Shown in pieces: positions 7,766 through 17,810 of a DNA stretch of 64,000 nt; position 1 is the first letter of the stretch, and every line of letters starts with the position of its first letter. The stretch spans positions 1-64,000 of the forward strand of contig JALOBY010000002.1 of assembly GCA_023228045.1 (NCBI GenBank), in the 5' to 3' direction. The notes beneath the pieces are model-generated. The model was given only the letters and a program-made list of their open reading frames with translations. It searched no databases and was not told where the DNA came from. A program made the translations under genes and the position numbers. The DNA comes from Endomicrobiales bacterium. Its GTDB lineage: Bacteria > Elusimicrobiota > Endomicrobiia > Endomicrobiales > JALOBY01.

Positions 7766-10459
7766 ATGAAAAATATTGGGTGGTTTAAACGAACTATTGT
7801 TGTTTTTTTATTTATATTCATAATTTCGGGTATTGTAGCTCAATATCTCTCAAGTGTTATTGTAAGAAACCAGTATGATATGGCAAGTTACAATGATATA
7901 GTTACCAAGGATCGTTCTTTGAACCGTGTTGATTGGGACATAACCGGTAATATCAATTATCTTGAACTCAAACCGGTTAAATTATTTATCAAAGTATTTT
8001 GCATTGTTTTTCCGATTATAGCTTTAGGCTGGTTATGCCTATTTTCATTGTTAACATATTTTGGGGCAAAAGATAAAAATATGTATGTAAATGCGACAAT
8101 TCCTTTCCTTTCTTTTCTTCTCTTTCTTCCACTTCTTCTAGTTCACGGGATATTTCTGAAAGATGGGGCAACCTATACTTTATTTGGAAATACCGTGCAT
8201 ATTAATTTTTGTGCTCATTTATTTTTCTATCTGGCGATTACCGCATTTTTATTTCTTGCAGTAAAAAGGATACTTGTTGTAGTTGATGAACACAGATTTG
8301 ATGGCTACGAAATATCATTGCTATTTATTTTTGCGGCATCCTGTGTACTACTTCTTGCAAACGGAGTTAACAGCGACGGCTTGCAGTTTTACGGATTCTT
8401 GCGTTCAATAGTTATGGATAGAAATCTCAATTTATTCAATGAAAGGATATATTTTAATCCATTAGAACATTTCATGCCTTTGTCAATTACAAAAACCGGC
8501 TACAACTCATTAGGTGGCGCTTACATAGGTTCTTCTCTTGTCGGTGTGCCATTTTTTGTGATTGGCGACATTGCCACTCGGTTTATGCGCATAATAGGTT
8601 TGCCGATAGAATTGAACGGTTATACTTTTCCGTACCGTTTCTTTGTTTCGCTTGGTTATTCCGCATTTGGTTTTGCTGCCTTTTGGCAAATGTATAGGTT
8701 CACTAAACAATATTTTACTAGAAAGGCGTCTTTTCTCGCGGTATTGGGGATACTATTTTTTACAACTGCCACTTTTTACATGTTTTTTGATTTCGCATTT
8801 TCCCATACCATTTCACTGTTCTTTGTTACCATGTATTTAATAATGAGCATTAGAAATTTCGGAAGCAAAACTTTAAAACAATCGTTGTTACTAACACTTG
8901 TAGCCGGTGCTATGCTCACAGTGCGGCCTTCCAATGTTATTTTCCTGTCATTATCGCTAATAGAAATGCTGTATTTTATTATTAAAGGAACAGCTGTGTC
9001 TGATGCAAAAGTGATGAAAGCTACTATTTTAAAAGCATTATGCATAGTAGTTGTATTTCTTATAGCTTATTCTCCTCAGCATATAAGTATTAAACACATA
9101 ATATCAGGTGGAGGTTTTCTTCCGAATTTGGGTGGTAGTGGTGAAGGAGGATTACCATATACATGGAGCAGACCCGATCTGCTTACACTCTTTTTCCATA
9201 AAAAAGGACTTTTTATGGTAACCCCGATGGCATTGATTGCCTGTATAGGATTCATTTTTATGGTAATTAAATATCCTTTTCTGGGTTTTCTTCTTATCGT
9301 TCCATTTGTGATTCTCAGTTATACGCTTTCCTGTTTCAATTTCCTTTACGGAAAAGCGGTTTGGACTTCATTTGGTTCGCGGTATTTTTCAGAATGCGCG
9401 CCTATTTTTGTTATGGGGCTTGCGTCTCTAATAGATTTTGCTGACAAAAAAATAATATTGTCCAAATTGAAAGATAAGTTTATATTACGATATTTGCGCG
9501 TAGAGTATCTATTAATCGCATTTATGGCATACCTGGCTTTGTATAGAGGACCTTACAATACATTTATAGAAGACGGTTTGCAGGGTTTTAATACTTTTAT
9601 TTTCGGAATGTATCCTTACTTTATCAAAGAATTGAACAGGAATTATTTTACATCATTGTACTATTCAGCTGTTAGGATATGGGTCTCAAACGGAATTATG
9701 CTAATAGGCATAACAGTTGCCACTGCCCTGATAGCAATAACTATTGCCAAAAGAACTATTTTTATTGAATTTCTCAGAAAATATGCATTAAAAATAATTA
9801 TACTTTGTTGTGCAGCATGTTTGATGACAGACACCATATTTCTATTGATGGATACTAAAGCAGATGTCATGCTTGTGGGGAAAACAGTAACAGGCAATAA
9901 TGTAATCCTTCAATCGGGAGAAATGAAAAAAACTGTTGCAATCGATAGGTTTATCAGTGTGCGTAAATTGAAATTAATATCAAATACAGTAAATTCAGCG
10001 GAAATACCGAATGGAACTGTCATTGGACGCATGGAAATAACTACAAAAGAAGGCCAGACATTTTCAAAAGATGTCCGTATCGGAAATGATGTCGCTGAAT
10101 GGGCATTGCATCGGCCGGATGTCAGCTCTTACGCGCAGCACAACGATAAAAATATACCTTTTATTGCAACACAATATGATCGTTATGGAAACGGCACGGG
10201 AAGTGTGCTATTTCCTATAAAACGATATATAATCACAATGGATTTAGGGAAAGCGGTCAAACCAACAAAAATAACTATTGAACTTTTGAACAAAGACATA
10301 AACTGGAATATTTATAATTTTGTAGGCCAAAAAGACGAAAACACAACAGGCCATATGACCGTCATATTAATATTATTGATAATGTCTATAGCAGTATTTA
10401 TTTTCCCTGTTAATAGGCCGTTTTATAAGGTAATAGATAACTTTATTAATAAAGTGTGA
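7766..10459 (+). CDS. Large polytopic membrane protein, GT-C glycosyltransferase-like
   Basis: An 897-residue protein with an N-terminal helix, then roughly 12 further hydrophobic segments up to about residue 690, a soluble region of about 180 residues (about 695-875), and a final membrane helix. The layout fits GT-C transferases that take sugars from polyprenyl phosphates at the periplasmic face. No clear family motif was recognised. The soluble C-terminal part has a VGKTVTGNNVILQSGEMKK-type beta-rich look and would face the periplasm. It follows a GT2-GtrA protein that could supply a lipid-linked donor. Function is inferred from topology and neighbours only. Confidence 0.6.
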   Translation: MKNIGWFKRTIVVFLFIFIISGIVAQYLSSVIVRNQYDMASYNDIVTKDRSLNRVDWDITGNINYLELKPVKLFIKVFCIVFPIIALGWLCLFSLLTYFGAKDKNMYVNATIPFLSFLLFLPLLLVHGIFLKDGATYTLFGNTVHINFCAHLFFYLAITAFLFLAVKRILVVVDEHRFDGYEISLLFIFAASCVLLLANGVNSDGLQFYGFLRSIVMDRNLNLFNERIYFNPLEHFMPLSITKTGYNSLGGAYIGSSLVGVPFFVIGDIATRFMRIIGLPIELNGYTFPYRFFVSLGYSAFGFAAFWQMYRFTKQYFTRKASFLAVLGILFFTTATFYMFFDFAFSHTISLFFVTMYLIMSIRNFGSKTLKQSLLLTLVAGAMLTVRPSNVIFLSLSLIEMLYFIIKGTAVSDAKVMKATILKALCIVVVFLIAYSPQHISIKHIISGGGFLPNLGGSGEGGLPYTWSRPDLLTLFFHKKGLFMVTPMALIACIGFIFMVIKYPFLGFLLIVPFVILSYTLSCFNFLYGKAVWTSFGSRYFSECAPIFVMGLASLIDFADKKIILSKLKDKFILRYLRVEYLLIAFMAYLALYRGPYNTFIEDGLQGFNTFIFGMYPYFIKELNRNYFTSLYYSAVRIWVSNGIMLIGITVATALIAITIAKRTIFIEFLRKYALKIIILCCAACLMTDTIFLLMDTKADVMLVGKTVTGNNVILQSGEMKKTVAIDRFISVRKLKLISNTVNSAEIPNGTVIGRMEITTKEGQTFSKDVRIGNDVAEWALHRPDVSSYAQHNDKNIPFIATQYDRYGNGTGSVLFPIKRYIITMDLGKAVKPTKITIELLNKDINWNIYNFVGQKDENTTGHMTVILILLIMSIAVFIFPVNRPFYKVIDNFINKV

Positions 10460-10468
10460 GAATTTAGT

Positions 10469-11371
10469 ATGAATGAAATGAAGTACAAGTTCACTTGTTA
10501 TATATCCAATATAGAAGAATACTACGAACTTCTAAAACAATACAGAATTGAAGATGTCTTTTTTGTATGCATCACAATAGAGGTGTTTTACTACTTCAAA
10601 CTAAAAACCTGCCTCCCAAGTACACAATATGTATTTATTGGCGACACGATAGAAGCGGATAAATTTGATTTTATTGAAGAAGGGAAAAACATTCCCAGGG
10701 ATATTTATTGTTTACTTTACTCCTATGAGAATATAATCAAAGACGCGCTCCGTTTCTTTTGTTATATGAAAGAAGCTGTTGAAAATGTATCTCGTAATAT
10801 CCATTCTGAAGGGATTTTAGTATTCCGATATACCGGTAACCGCACCTTACGATATAATATTGGTTATGATCATCAAAACATCCATTCATTAATTGCGACC
10901 ATAGTAGAACGGTTGCATACTGATATTGTAAAAAATAATATTCACGAAATATTAATGCCGAAAAAAGAGAAATTAAAAGAATTTATTAAAACCTGTTTTT
11001 ATTTTCCGGCATCGATTTATCGTATTTTATCGGCTTTAATACTGAATGGAATTCAATTGTTGGCGCGTATTTATATACAGATATTTAGCTTCTTTAAAAA
11101 GGACACAAATGTCTATGTGCTTGTAGGCAACGAGATCAATCTAAAATATTTAGACGAATACGGCAAATTAAAGAAAGGTTCCGATAATAGTGCATTGTTA
11201 TTATATACAAGCAGATATGTTTATTTCCATAATTGGCTGAAAGAAAGCATTGGATATCGCAGAATAATTATACCTCTGGCTTTTCCTCAATTTCTTTTAC
11301 TTCAAACAATGCTTCCGTTTTCGCGTAAAAAAATATATCCACCTTCAAAAATCAAATTACTACAGGTATAA
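10469..11371 (+). CDS. N-terminal half of a frameshifted capsule/surface-glycan protein
   Basis: This frame encodes 300 residues and stops at 11369-11371. The next frame is already open from 11329, and reading on from the A7 run at 11327-11333 with a -1 shift gives one continuous product of about 653 residues ending at 12429. The short tail after the run (IYPPSKIKLLQV) looks like out-of-frame sequence. The half has a hydrophobic stretch around residues 170-205 and no recognised domain. Either the gene has lost one base in a homopolymer, the assembly has an error, or the ribosome slips; the sequence alone cannot decide. It starts 9 bases after the membrane protein gene. Confidence 0.6.
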   Translation: MNEMKYKFTCYISNIEEYYELLKQYRIEDVFFVCITIEVFYYFKLKTCLPSTQYVFIGDTIEADKFDFIEEGKNIPRDIYCLLYSYENIIKDALRFFCYMKEAVENVSRNIHSEGILVFRYTGNRTLRYNIGYDHQNIHSLIATIVERLHTDIVKNNIHEILMPKKEKLKEFIKTCFYFPASIYRILSALILNGIQLLARIYIQIFSFFKKDTNVYVLVGNEINLKYLDEYGKLKKGSDNSALLLYTSRYVYFHNWLKESIGYRRIIIPLAFPQFLLLQTMLPFSRKKIYPPSKIKLLQV

Positions 11372-11448
11372 AAAGTAAGATAGCAAACATAATATCAAAT
11401 CCAAAACTGCATGAAGTAATTGAGTACATACTAAGCCTATATCTGGAA

Positions 11449-12429
11449 ATGAAAATGTATGATGGGTTGCTTTCAGTCGTGCGGTCGTTTGAAAACAAAA
11501 CAGACATAATAAGTTATGAAGGAGGCCAGACGGCCGGATACGGATATTTTCTTGAGAAAATATCATTAGAAACACAGCAAAATATTAGGAATATTGATGT
11601 TATGTATCATGGTTCAATTAACACGGTATTTGATTTCAAACGCTATAAAGGGGTGATAAATAACGAGAAAGTGCGTTTCTTTGTCAGGAACATGATAGAA
11701 TACGACATTCTTAATGCTGGAGGCATTAAGAACAATAATATCCATGTATGCAATCGTGATATGGTACTGGAAACTTCACCTACAAATGAAACAATTACAC
11801 ATGAAACGACAAGAGATTCAATTTTAGAGAAATATGGGCTTTGCAAAGATACTAAAAAAGTGCTGTTGCTCAGCGCTTCCGGCTCACCTTTAAGCGATAA
11901 AATAGATATAAAAAGGAACTTTGACGCTATAGAAATGCTGTTGAATTATCTCAACCGTAAAGATATGGAAATTATGATAAAACCGCACCCTCGCTATGAT
12001 TATTATAATCTCTTAGGTCTGTTAACAGAGAAATATCATAACACGCATTTATATACAAACTACAATTATGGTGAATACATTCTAACAAAGGGCGATAAGC
12101 AAAATACGGCGAGAATCGTATCCATGCCGAAGTACGATTTGGATGAATTGCTATCTATAAGCGATCTTGTTGTCTGCGCGGGCATATTTAATTCTGCCAT
12201 GCTTAGAAGCGTCTATTTGAAACGGCCAACGATCTATTTAACCAGCGCCTTAATGGATAGTAATTATGCAAAACACTCGTTTGATAGGTATTTTTATTGT
12301 TCAACTGGCATGCAAAGCATATATAGCACAATAGATTCCATATTGAGTACTGAAAGTATGCCTAAGAATGTAAAGCATTTTGAAAAATTGTACAATATCA
12401 AACATCTTAAATCAGATTGCCTCCATTAG
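11449..12429 (+). CDS. C-terminal half of the frameshifted gene, GT-B-like glycosyltransferase domain
   Basis: From the first ATG this frame encodes 326 residues, but the frame is open from 11329 and there is no convincing ribosome binding site before 11449, so it is best read as the continuation of 10469-11371. Its content resembles capsule-type GT-B enzymes: KKVLLLSASGSPLSD begins the C-terminal Rossmann domain, EIMIKPHPRYDYY carries the K-P-H-P motif, and DELLSISDLVVCAGIFNSAM is the donor-binding loop where many family members have a serine-rich GTSG or S-T-x-x-x-E element. Substrates are unknown. If translated alone from 11449 it would lack the N-terminal half. Confidence 0.6.
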   Translation: MKMYDGLLSVVRSFENKTDIISYEGGQTAGYGYFLEKISLETQQNIRNIDVMYHGSINTVFDFKRYKGVINNEKVRFFVRNMIEYDILNAGGIKNNNIHVCNRDMVLETSPTNETITHETTRDSILEKYGLCKDTKKVLLLSASGSPLSDKIDIKRNFDAIEMLLNYLNRKDMEIMIKPHPRYDYYNLLGLLTEKYHNTHLYTNYNYGEYILTKGDKQNTARIVSMPKYDLDELLSISDLVVCAGIFNSAMLRSVYLKRPTIYLTSALMDSNYAKHSFDRYFYCSTGMQSIYSTIDSILSTESMPKNVKHFEKLYNIKHLKSDCLH

Positions 12430-12465
12430 TAACATTTGAAATAGTTTATAATTAAGACGAGGTTT

Positions 12466-13296
12466 ATGAAATCAGCGTTTTCACTTGAAATTGATAATAA
12501 TAGTAAATATTTTCACATATCTGAATTTGATAGAAATGAGATTGATAATCCCGATGTATATGCTTTATCTCGAATTCATTATAGATACCGGATTGACAAA
12601 ATGGTTGGTTTTGTAACAAAAGTTTTTCATAACCCGGAAAATACAAAAGTAGTTGATATTGGTTGTGCCCAGGGCAATCTAAGTCTATTATTGGCTGAAA
12701 TGGGTTACTCTGTGTACGCAGTTGATTTGAGGGAAACATATCTTGAATATTCAAAATTGAAATATGAGCACGGTAAAATAGTATGGTTGAATGAAAATGT
12801 TGAAAAAATCGGCACTGTGTATCCACAAGGCACATTTGATGTCGTGATATTAGGCGAACTTATTGAACATTGTGCTTTTCCGGAAAACATACTTGCTGAT
12901 GCGATGAACCTTTTGCGTGAAGGAGGATCGCTCATTGTTACTACACCTAACGCTAACAAAATCTTTAATGATATACAAAAGTTTAGCAAAGTAAAGGATA
13001 GGCAATCACTCGTTAATAAACAGTATGGCCCAGATGGGTGTGACCATCTATTTCTATTTGAAATCTCGGACATGAAATCCATTAAACCGTTAAACTCAAC
13101 AATCATTGAAAGTGGATATATTGGCTCATCATTAGTCAATCGCTTTACGATGCCATTATTGAAACTATTACCGATAGTTGCTATCAACTGGATAATGAAA
13201 ATTGCAAATTTAGTTTGGCCTGTAAATAGATATTTATCTTATGGTCTATATTGGATATTAAGAAAGAATTCCAGTGCGAAAATTTCTGTGAATTGA
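12466..13296 (+). CDS. Class I SAM-dependent methyltransferase
   Basis: A 276-residue methyltransferase with motif I VVDIGCAQGNLSLLLAEMG (about residues 63-81), motif II VYAVDLRETYL, and a VVILGELIEHCAFPENIL segment followed by GGSLIVTTPN, which together match the UbiG/Methyltransf_23-type proteins common in O-antigen clusters. The ATG is preceded by GACGAGG. A TATAAT hexamer lies at 12447-12452, but no good -35 box goes with it. It probably methylates a sugar of the surface glycan; that role is inferred from its place between glycosyltransferase genes. Confidence 0.87.
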   Translation: MKSAFSLEIDNNSKYFHISEFDRNEIDNPDVYALSRIHYRYRIDKMVGFVTKVFHNPENTKVVDIGCAQGNLSLLLAEMGYSVYAVDLRETYLEYSKLKYEHGKIVWLNENVEKIGTVYPQGTFDVVILGELIEHCAFPENILADAMNLLREGGSLIVTTPNANKIFNDIQKFSKVKDRQSLVNKQYGPDGCDHLFLFEISDMKSIKPLNSTIIESGYIGSSLVNRFTMPLLKLLPIVAINWIMKIANLVWPVNRYLSYGLYWILRKNSSAKISVN

Positions 13297-13358
13297 GCAT
13301 TACAAATTGTTACTTTAAACTCAAAATAATCTAAAATAAAATAGTGAGTTAGAATATT

Positions 13359-14240
13359 ATGAAAATATCATTCATTGTTGCAACGATGAATAGGGATAAG
13401 AAATTGGAGGAGTGTCTTAAATCGATTGATCATTCGGTAATGGTCTGTCCGGGTGTTACAACTGATACTATTGTTGTTTATCAAAATGGAACTAGGCCAA
13501 CTCTCGAGCTGATAGCAAATCACCCAAATACACAATTTTTAACAATTGAAACCAAAGGGCTTGCGCTGTCAAGAAATTACGCGATAAGTAAATCTACTGG
13601 AGACTATCTCGTATTTATAGATGATGATGCAGTCATTGACCATGGGTTTATTAAAGTGCTAAAGAGTGTAATTGAATCAACACATGCGAATGCTTACTGT
13701 GGTAAAATAATTGATCCAAAAAGCAAGAAAAACTTTACAGGCCATTTTTCACCAAATAGGAATATGCAGCTAAGGATGTCGGACTATAGATTATTCATGG
13801 GAAGCTCACACATCCTTTCTAAAAATTTACTTACTCGCCTTGGTGGATATGATGAAATGTTTGGAGCAGGCGCACAATATCCTGCCGCCGAGGAAACCGA
13901 TCTATTCTTTAGAATATTAAGAAATAAGGAAAAAGTATTGTATATACCAGAGTTGATTTTTATGCATTCAATAGAGAATGTAACACAGAAAGAAAAAGTG
14001 TTCAAATATTCATTTGCAATTGGAGCAATGTTTGCAAAACAAATATTCAATGATCCTTGGCATTGCATGTACTATATTTATATGGTTGCAAATATATTGT
14101 TAAGAAGTGCTGTGCGAATGGTTCAATACATTATTGTTCCTCATAGTATAGAGTTAAAGAATAGCCGATTTCATTATAGAGCTGTCTTTGAAGGAACAAT
14201 TCATGGGTTTCTATCATATCGCAAAAAAGGTACATATTAA
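13359..14240 (+). CDS. Family 2 glycosyltransferase
   Basis: A 293-residue GT-A fold enzyme: KISFIVATMNRDKKLEECL at the N-terminus, LALSRNYAISKSTGDYLVF in the middle, and the acidic IDDDAVID cluster (about residues 87-94) that would coordinate metal and nucleotide sugar. A later GGYDEMFGAGAQYPAAEETD segment carries the EE/ED acceptor-side acidic motif typical of GT2. Its stop codon overlaps the next gene's ATG by one base (TAATG), so translation is coupled to the GT4 gene downstream. Donor and acceptor sugars are unknown. Confidence 0.9.
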   Translation: MKISFIVATMNRDKKLEECLKSIDHSVMVCPGVTTDTIVVYQNGTRPTLELIANHPNTQFLTIETKGLALSRNYAISKSTGDYLVFIDDDAVIDHGFIKVLKSVIESTHANAYCGKIIDPKSKKNFTGHFSPNRNMQLRMSDYRLFMGSSHILSKNLLTRLGGYDEMFGAGAQYPAAEETDLFFRILRNKEKVLYIPELIFMHSIENVTQKEKVFKYSFAIGAMFAKQIFNDPWHCMYYIYMVANILLRSAVRMVQYIIVPHSIELKNSRFHYRAVFEGTIHGFLSYRKKGTY

Positions 14241-15355
14241 TGAGAATTGGTATTGATGCACGAGTTCTTTCAAATCAACGCACAGGCATCGGTACCTATC
14301 TTATTAACATCCTTAGATGTATTGAAAAGTTAGATACAGATAATGAGTTCTTCCTATACTCAAATAGAGAAATCGTCCTGCCATTCGTTAATCCTCGTTG
14401 GACAAAGCGCATCGGAACTGGAATCATTGCCAAATTAGGTACGCTGTGGTTGAATACATCTGGCCGTTCGCAAATGATACGAGATAAGATTGATGTTTTT
14501 TGGGGGGCTCAGCAAGTTTTACCAATAGGGCTTAAGATTAGAAAAGTAGTAACAGTGTGTGACTTTGTTTGGCATTATTATCCGCAAACAATGTCAAAGT
14601 ATAATTTATTTATTCATAGATTGTTTGCAAAAAAAGCGATTATAAACGCAAATGCTATACTCTGCATCTCAGAAAATACTGCAAATGATTTAAAAATACT
14701 CGTGCCAAATTCTAATCCAGTTTATGTAACACCTTGTGCGGCAAATACTAATTTTAAACCTTATGGAAAAGATGAATCCAGAAAATATATTAATAACAAA
14801 TATCAATTTTCAGAAAAATATATTCTATCTGTAGGGACAGTTGAACCAAGGAAAAACATAGTATCTTTGATAAAAGCATTTAAAATACTTAAAGATAAAC
14901 ACAGAATTGATTCAAAATTAGTAATTGCTGGATGTAGAGGTTGGAAAACAAGTGATTTATTGTCGGAATATAGAAAATTAAACTTTAATTCTAATGAAAT
15001 AATATTTTTGGGTTTTATACGTGACGATGATATGCCAAAACTTTATTCGGGTGCTGAAATATTTGTATTCCCATCCTTGTATGAAGGTTTCGGTCTTCCT
15101 GTTTTGGAAGCAATGTCATGTGGCTGTCCAGTTATAACATCTAATGTATCTTCACTCCCAGAAGTTGTTGGTAACGCAGGAATATCTATTGATACGAATA
15201 ATGAAAAAATCTTAGCGTACGAAATGAATGCGTTATTAGATGATAGCAATAAAAGAACTCAACTATCAGTTCGCGGTTTAGAAAGAACAAAATTATTCTC
15301 TTGGGAAAGGTCCGCAAAACTAACGCTACAAGTACTAACACAAAATGAGAAATAA
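14240..15355 (+). CDS. Family 4 glycosyltransferase
   Basis: A 371-residue GT-B retaining glycosyltransferase. The N-terminal Rossmann domain opens with [20 protein letters not shown], and the C-terminal domain has [11 protein letters not shown] (about residues 196-206) and the donor-binding EX7E-type region [21 protein letters not shown] (split as [13 protein letters not shown]). This arrangement is shared by mannosyl- and rhamnosyltransferases of O-antigen loci. It overlaps the previous GT2 gene by one base and is followed after 3 bases by the polymerase/ligase gene, so these genes form one operon. Confidence 0.93.
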   Translation: MRIGIDARVLSNQRTGIGTYLINILRCIEKLDTDNEFFLYSNREIVLPFVNPRWTKRIGTGIIAKLGTLWLNTSGRSQMIRDKIDVFWGAQQVLPIGLKIRKVVTVCDFVWHYYPQTMSKYNLFIHRLFAKKAIINANAILCISENTANDLKILVPNSNPVYVTPCAANTNFKPYGKDESRKYINNKYQFSEKYILSVGTVEPRKNIVSLIKAFKILKDKHRIDSKLVIAGCRGWKTSDLLSEYRKLNFNSNEIIFLGFIRDDDMPKLYSGAEIFVFPSLYEGFGLPVLEAMSCGCPVITSNVSSLPEVVGNAGISIDTNNEKILAYEMNALLDDSNKRTQLSVRGLERTKLFSWERSAKLTLQVLTQNEK

Positions 15356-15358
15356 TTT

Positions 15359-16705
15359 ATGATATTAATGTTTTTAATCATTTTAACACTGCCATTTACA
15401 AACACATTGGTCATTAATATCGGATTTCCTTTGAAGATATATGAAATCGTTGGCATACTGCTTTGTTTCATGGCACTAATCTCTGTGATAATGCGTAAGA
15501 AATTCATTTTGTTGCGTAGTGAAGGTTATTCAATATACATGTACCCACTTATTGCCTTCATAGCATGGTATGCATTCTCGGGTATAGTAGGCATATATAG
15601 GGCAAGTGACATAGTTATGCCTATATGGGCGCTTGGTAGAAATACATTAACTAATGCAGTACTGATGAAACTGTTATATGTGTTGTTAAACTGTTTTCTT
15701 TTTGGATTCTTTATCGCTAATATTAGAAGTAAAGAACGGTTGATAAGAGTCATCAGGTGGTGGATCAGCGCGAGTGTTATTGTTTCTCTATACGCCATAT
15801 ATTTATTCATAACATCTGCGATGCATTCTAATCCATGGCTATTGCCCGGAACATTAAGTGTTCAGTATGGTTTCTTGCCAGGCATAGGGGAATTTATCAG
15901 GTGTGCAACATTTAAGGAAGGTAACTTTTATGGCGGATATATGAATGCATCACTGATGATGATACTTCCATTTCTTTTCACTAATACCATTCCGTCATTG
16001 TTTCAATATAAAAAGCTTAAGTGGTATTATTTTATCATAATGGTGAGTGGTTTGCTGATTTCGGCATCAACCATAAACATCGTTGTCTTCGTTGTGCTCA
16101 TGTGTGCGTATTTGTGGAGCATACGAGTTAGAAAACATTCAATCAAAATAAAGTTGATGTTTTTATTTATAGGAATATTACTCTTTGGAATTATTTTCAT
16201 TTCCACTCCTGCTGGCAAAACAATGGTTATTAATAAAATATTTTCAAATGATGTGCAAATGAGCATGTCAAAGCGTGATAGATTAGGATGTATTGTTACA
16301 GCAACAAAAATGGCGTTAGTATATCCAGTCATTGGGGTAGGCCCAACAAATTTTGGCCTGTATTATGATCGATTTAAACTTGACGGAATGGTTGCGGGAA
16401 CAGGTGAAAAACGGATAGCAAACAATATTTACGCGGAAATATTATGCGAGACGGGGTTCACTGGTTTGGCTTTGTTTTTAGCGTATTTATTTAGTATTCG
16501 ATATTTGTATAAAAAACAGTCAAAGATTATTGATCATAAACTAATGCCTCTGGTCAAAGGGCTGTATTTTGCATTCATCAGCATGCTCATTGTGTTTATG
16601 GCATTTCCAACATTCACTCTTACATTTCATTGGATTCTTATCGGTCTGTTAATTGCATCAATTAATATAGGTGTCATGGAAAAACGCAATGAGAATAGCT
16701 TATAA
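15359..16705 (+). CDS. O-antigen polymerase/ligase family membrane protein (Wzy/WaaL type)
   Basis: A 448-residue polytopic protein with about 11-12 hydrophobic segments. A long periplasmic loop-like stretch lies near residues 280-360, containing SKRDRLGCIVTATKMALVYP, then GVGPTNFG and NNIYAEILCETGF, the conserved G-x-G-x-x-x-(F/Y) and H/N-N-x-Y/F-x-E-x-x-x-E-x-G pattern of the Wzy_C/O-antigen ligase family. It either polymerises repeat units or ligates the chain to lipid A-core; sequence alone does not separate the two. It starts 3 bases after the previous stop and overlaps the next gene by 17 bases. Confidence 0.88.
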   Translation: MILMFLIILTLPFTNTLVINIGFPLKIYEIVGILLCFMALISVIMRKKFILLRSEGYSIYMYPLIAFIAWYAFSGIVGIYRASDIVMPIWALGRNTLTNAVLMKLLYVLLNCFLFGFFIANIRSKERLIRVIRWWISASVIVSLYAIYLFITSAMHSNPWLLPGTLSVQYGFLPGIGEFIRCATFKEGNFYGGYMNASLMMILPFLFTNTIPSLFQYKKLKWYYFIIMVSGLLISASTINIVVFVVLMCAYLWSIRVRKHSIKIKLMFLFIGILLFGIIFISTPAGKTMVINKIFSNDVQMSMSKRDRLGCIVTATKMALVYPVIGVGPTNFGLYYDRFKLDGMVAGTGEKRIANNIYAEILCETGFTGLALFLAYLFSIRYLYKKQSKIIDHKLMPLVKGLYFAFISMLIVFMAFPTFTLTFHWILIGLLIASINIGVMEKRNENSL

Positions 16706-17810
16706 CGCACGATTTCTATCAGCATCTAATGTAACCGGCGTTGAAAGGGTTGCTTATGATCTGCTGCTGCATTTGGTTAAGCAAGATTCCAAAAATGAAT
16801 ATATCGTGTTTACGGCTAAAAAAGAATATCTTGGTTCAATAGCAATATCTCCTAATGTTACTTGTGTTGAATGCTCATTATTAAGGGGAAATCGCTTTTT
16901 AAAACATGTCTGGGAACAATTTGTATTGCCATTATATGTTCTTATCTACAAATGTGATGTTCTGTTTAATCCAACCAATACAGCGCCTATAATAAACTTT
17001 AGCAAAACCATCTTGTTTCTCTGTGATGTATCATTTATGGTCAATCCAAAATGGTTTTCAAAAAGCTTTAGCATCTGTTATAGATTCATAATACCTATAA
17101 TATCACGAAGAGCGAATGCAATTATCACCATATCACAAAGCTCTAAAAATGACATTGTTAAATATTGTAAGGTCAGTGAAGATAAGGTCAAAGTAGTATA
17201 TCCGTCTCTGAGTGGTATATTTGATGCTAACAATGACGGACAAAATGATAGTGTATTAGCTAATTTACATATACGAAAACCGTTTGTGTTGTTTACGGGT
17301 TCAATTAATCCAAGAAAGAATCTCAAAAATCTAATTACTGCATTTAAAAAGTATAAAAGTAAATTTAATGATATGGAACATTCACTTATAGTTGTTGGGG
17401 CAATGAATACAAATTTTGCTCCCGAGGCTTTAACCAATGATAAAAATAATAATATTGTATATGTTGGATATGTTGATGATAATCAATTGAAGTCACTGTA
17501 TCAAGAGTCGGAGCTTTTCATATACCCTTCATTGTATGAGGGTTTTGGCTTGCCTCCCTTAGAGGCTATGTGTTGCGGAACTCCAGTAATTGTGTCTAAT
17601 ACTTCATCTCTTCCAGAAGTATGTGGAGACGCAGCAATCTATGTTGACCCTGAAAATACTGAACAAATTTCGGATGCCATTAATAATATATTGTGTAATG
17701 CTGATATGCGTAAAAAAATGATTATGAAAGGTAAAGAACGGGTATTGCACTTTAATTGGGATGATGCCGCAAAGAATGTTATACATATCACTGAAGAGGT
17801 TTCGTTGTGA
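16689..17810 (+). CDS. Family 4 glycosyltransferase
   Basis: A 373-residue GT-B enzyme starting [21 protein letters not shown], the usual N-terminal strand and glycine-rich loop of GT4 proteins. The C-terminal domain shows [16 protein letters not shown] and the catalytic/donor region [20 protein letters not shown] chose the ATG at 16689 because the conserved N-terminus begins there; a GTG at 16671 would add six residues unlike the family and lacks a better ribosome binding site. It overlaps the polymerase gene by 17 bases and the next GT4 by 4 bases (GTGA), so translation is coupled on both sides. Confidence 0.9.
   Translation: MRIAYNARFLSASNVTGVERVAYDLLLHLVKQDSKNEYIVFTAKKEYLGSIAISPNVTCVECSLLRGNRFLKHVWEQFVLPLYVLIYKCDVLFNPTNTAPIINFSKTILFLCDVSFMVNPKWFSKSFSICYRFIIPIISRRANAIITISQSSKNDIVKYCKVSEDKVKVVYPSLSGIFDANNDGQNDSVLANLHIRKPFVLFTGSINPRKNLKNLITAFKKYKSKFNDMEHSLIVVGAMNTNFAPEALTNDKNNNIVYVGYVDDNQLKSLYQESELFIYPSLYEGFGLPPLEAMCCGTPVIVSNTSSLPEVCGDAAIYVDPENTEQISDAINNILCNADMRKKMIMKGKERVLHFNWDDAAKNVIHITEEVSL

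Noticed and set aside
11327..11333. A programmed -1 ribosomal frameshift site
   Set aside because: The run is slippery, but no stimulating hairpin or upstream Shine-Dalgarno-like element is evident, so a mutation or sequencing error is equally likely. It is kept as a question, not a claim.
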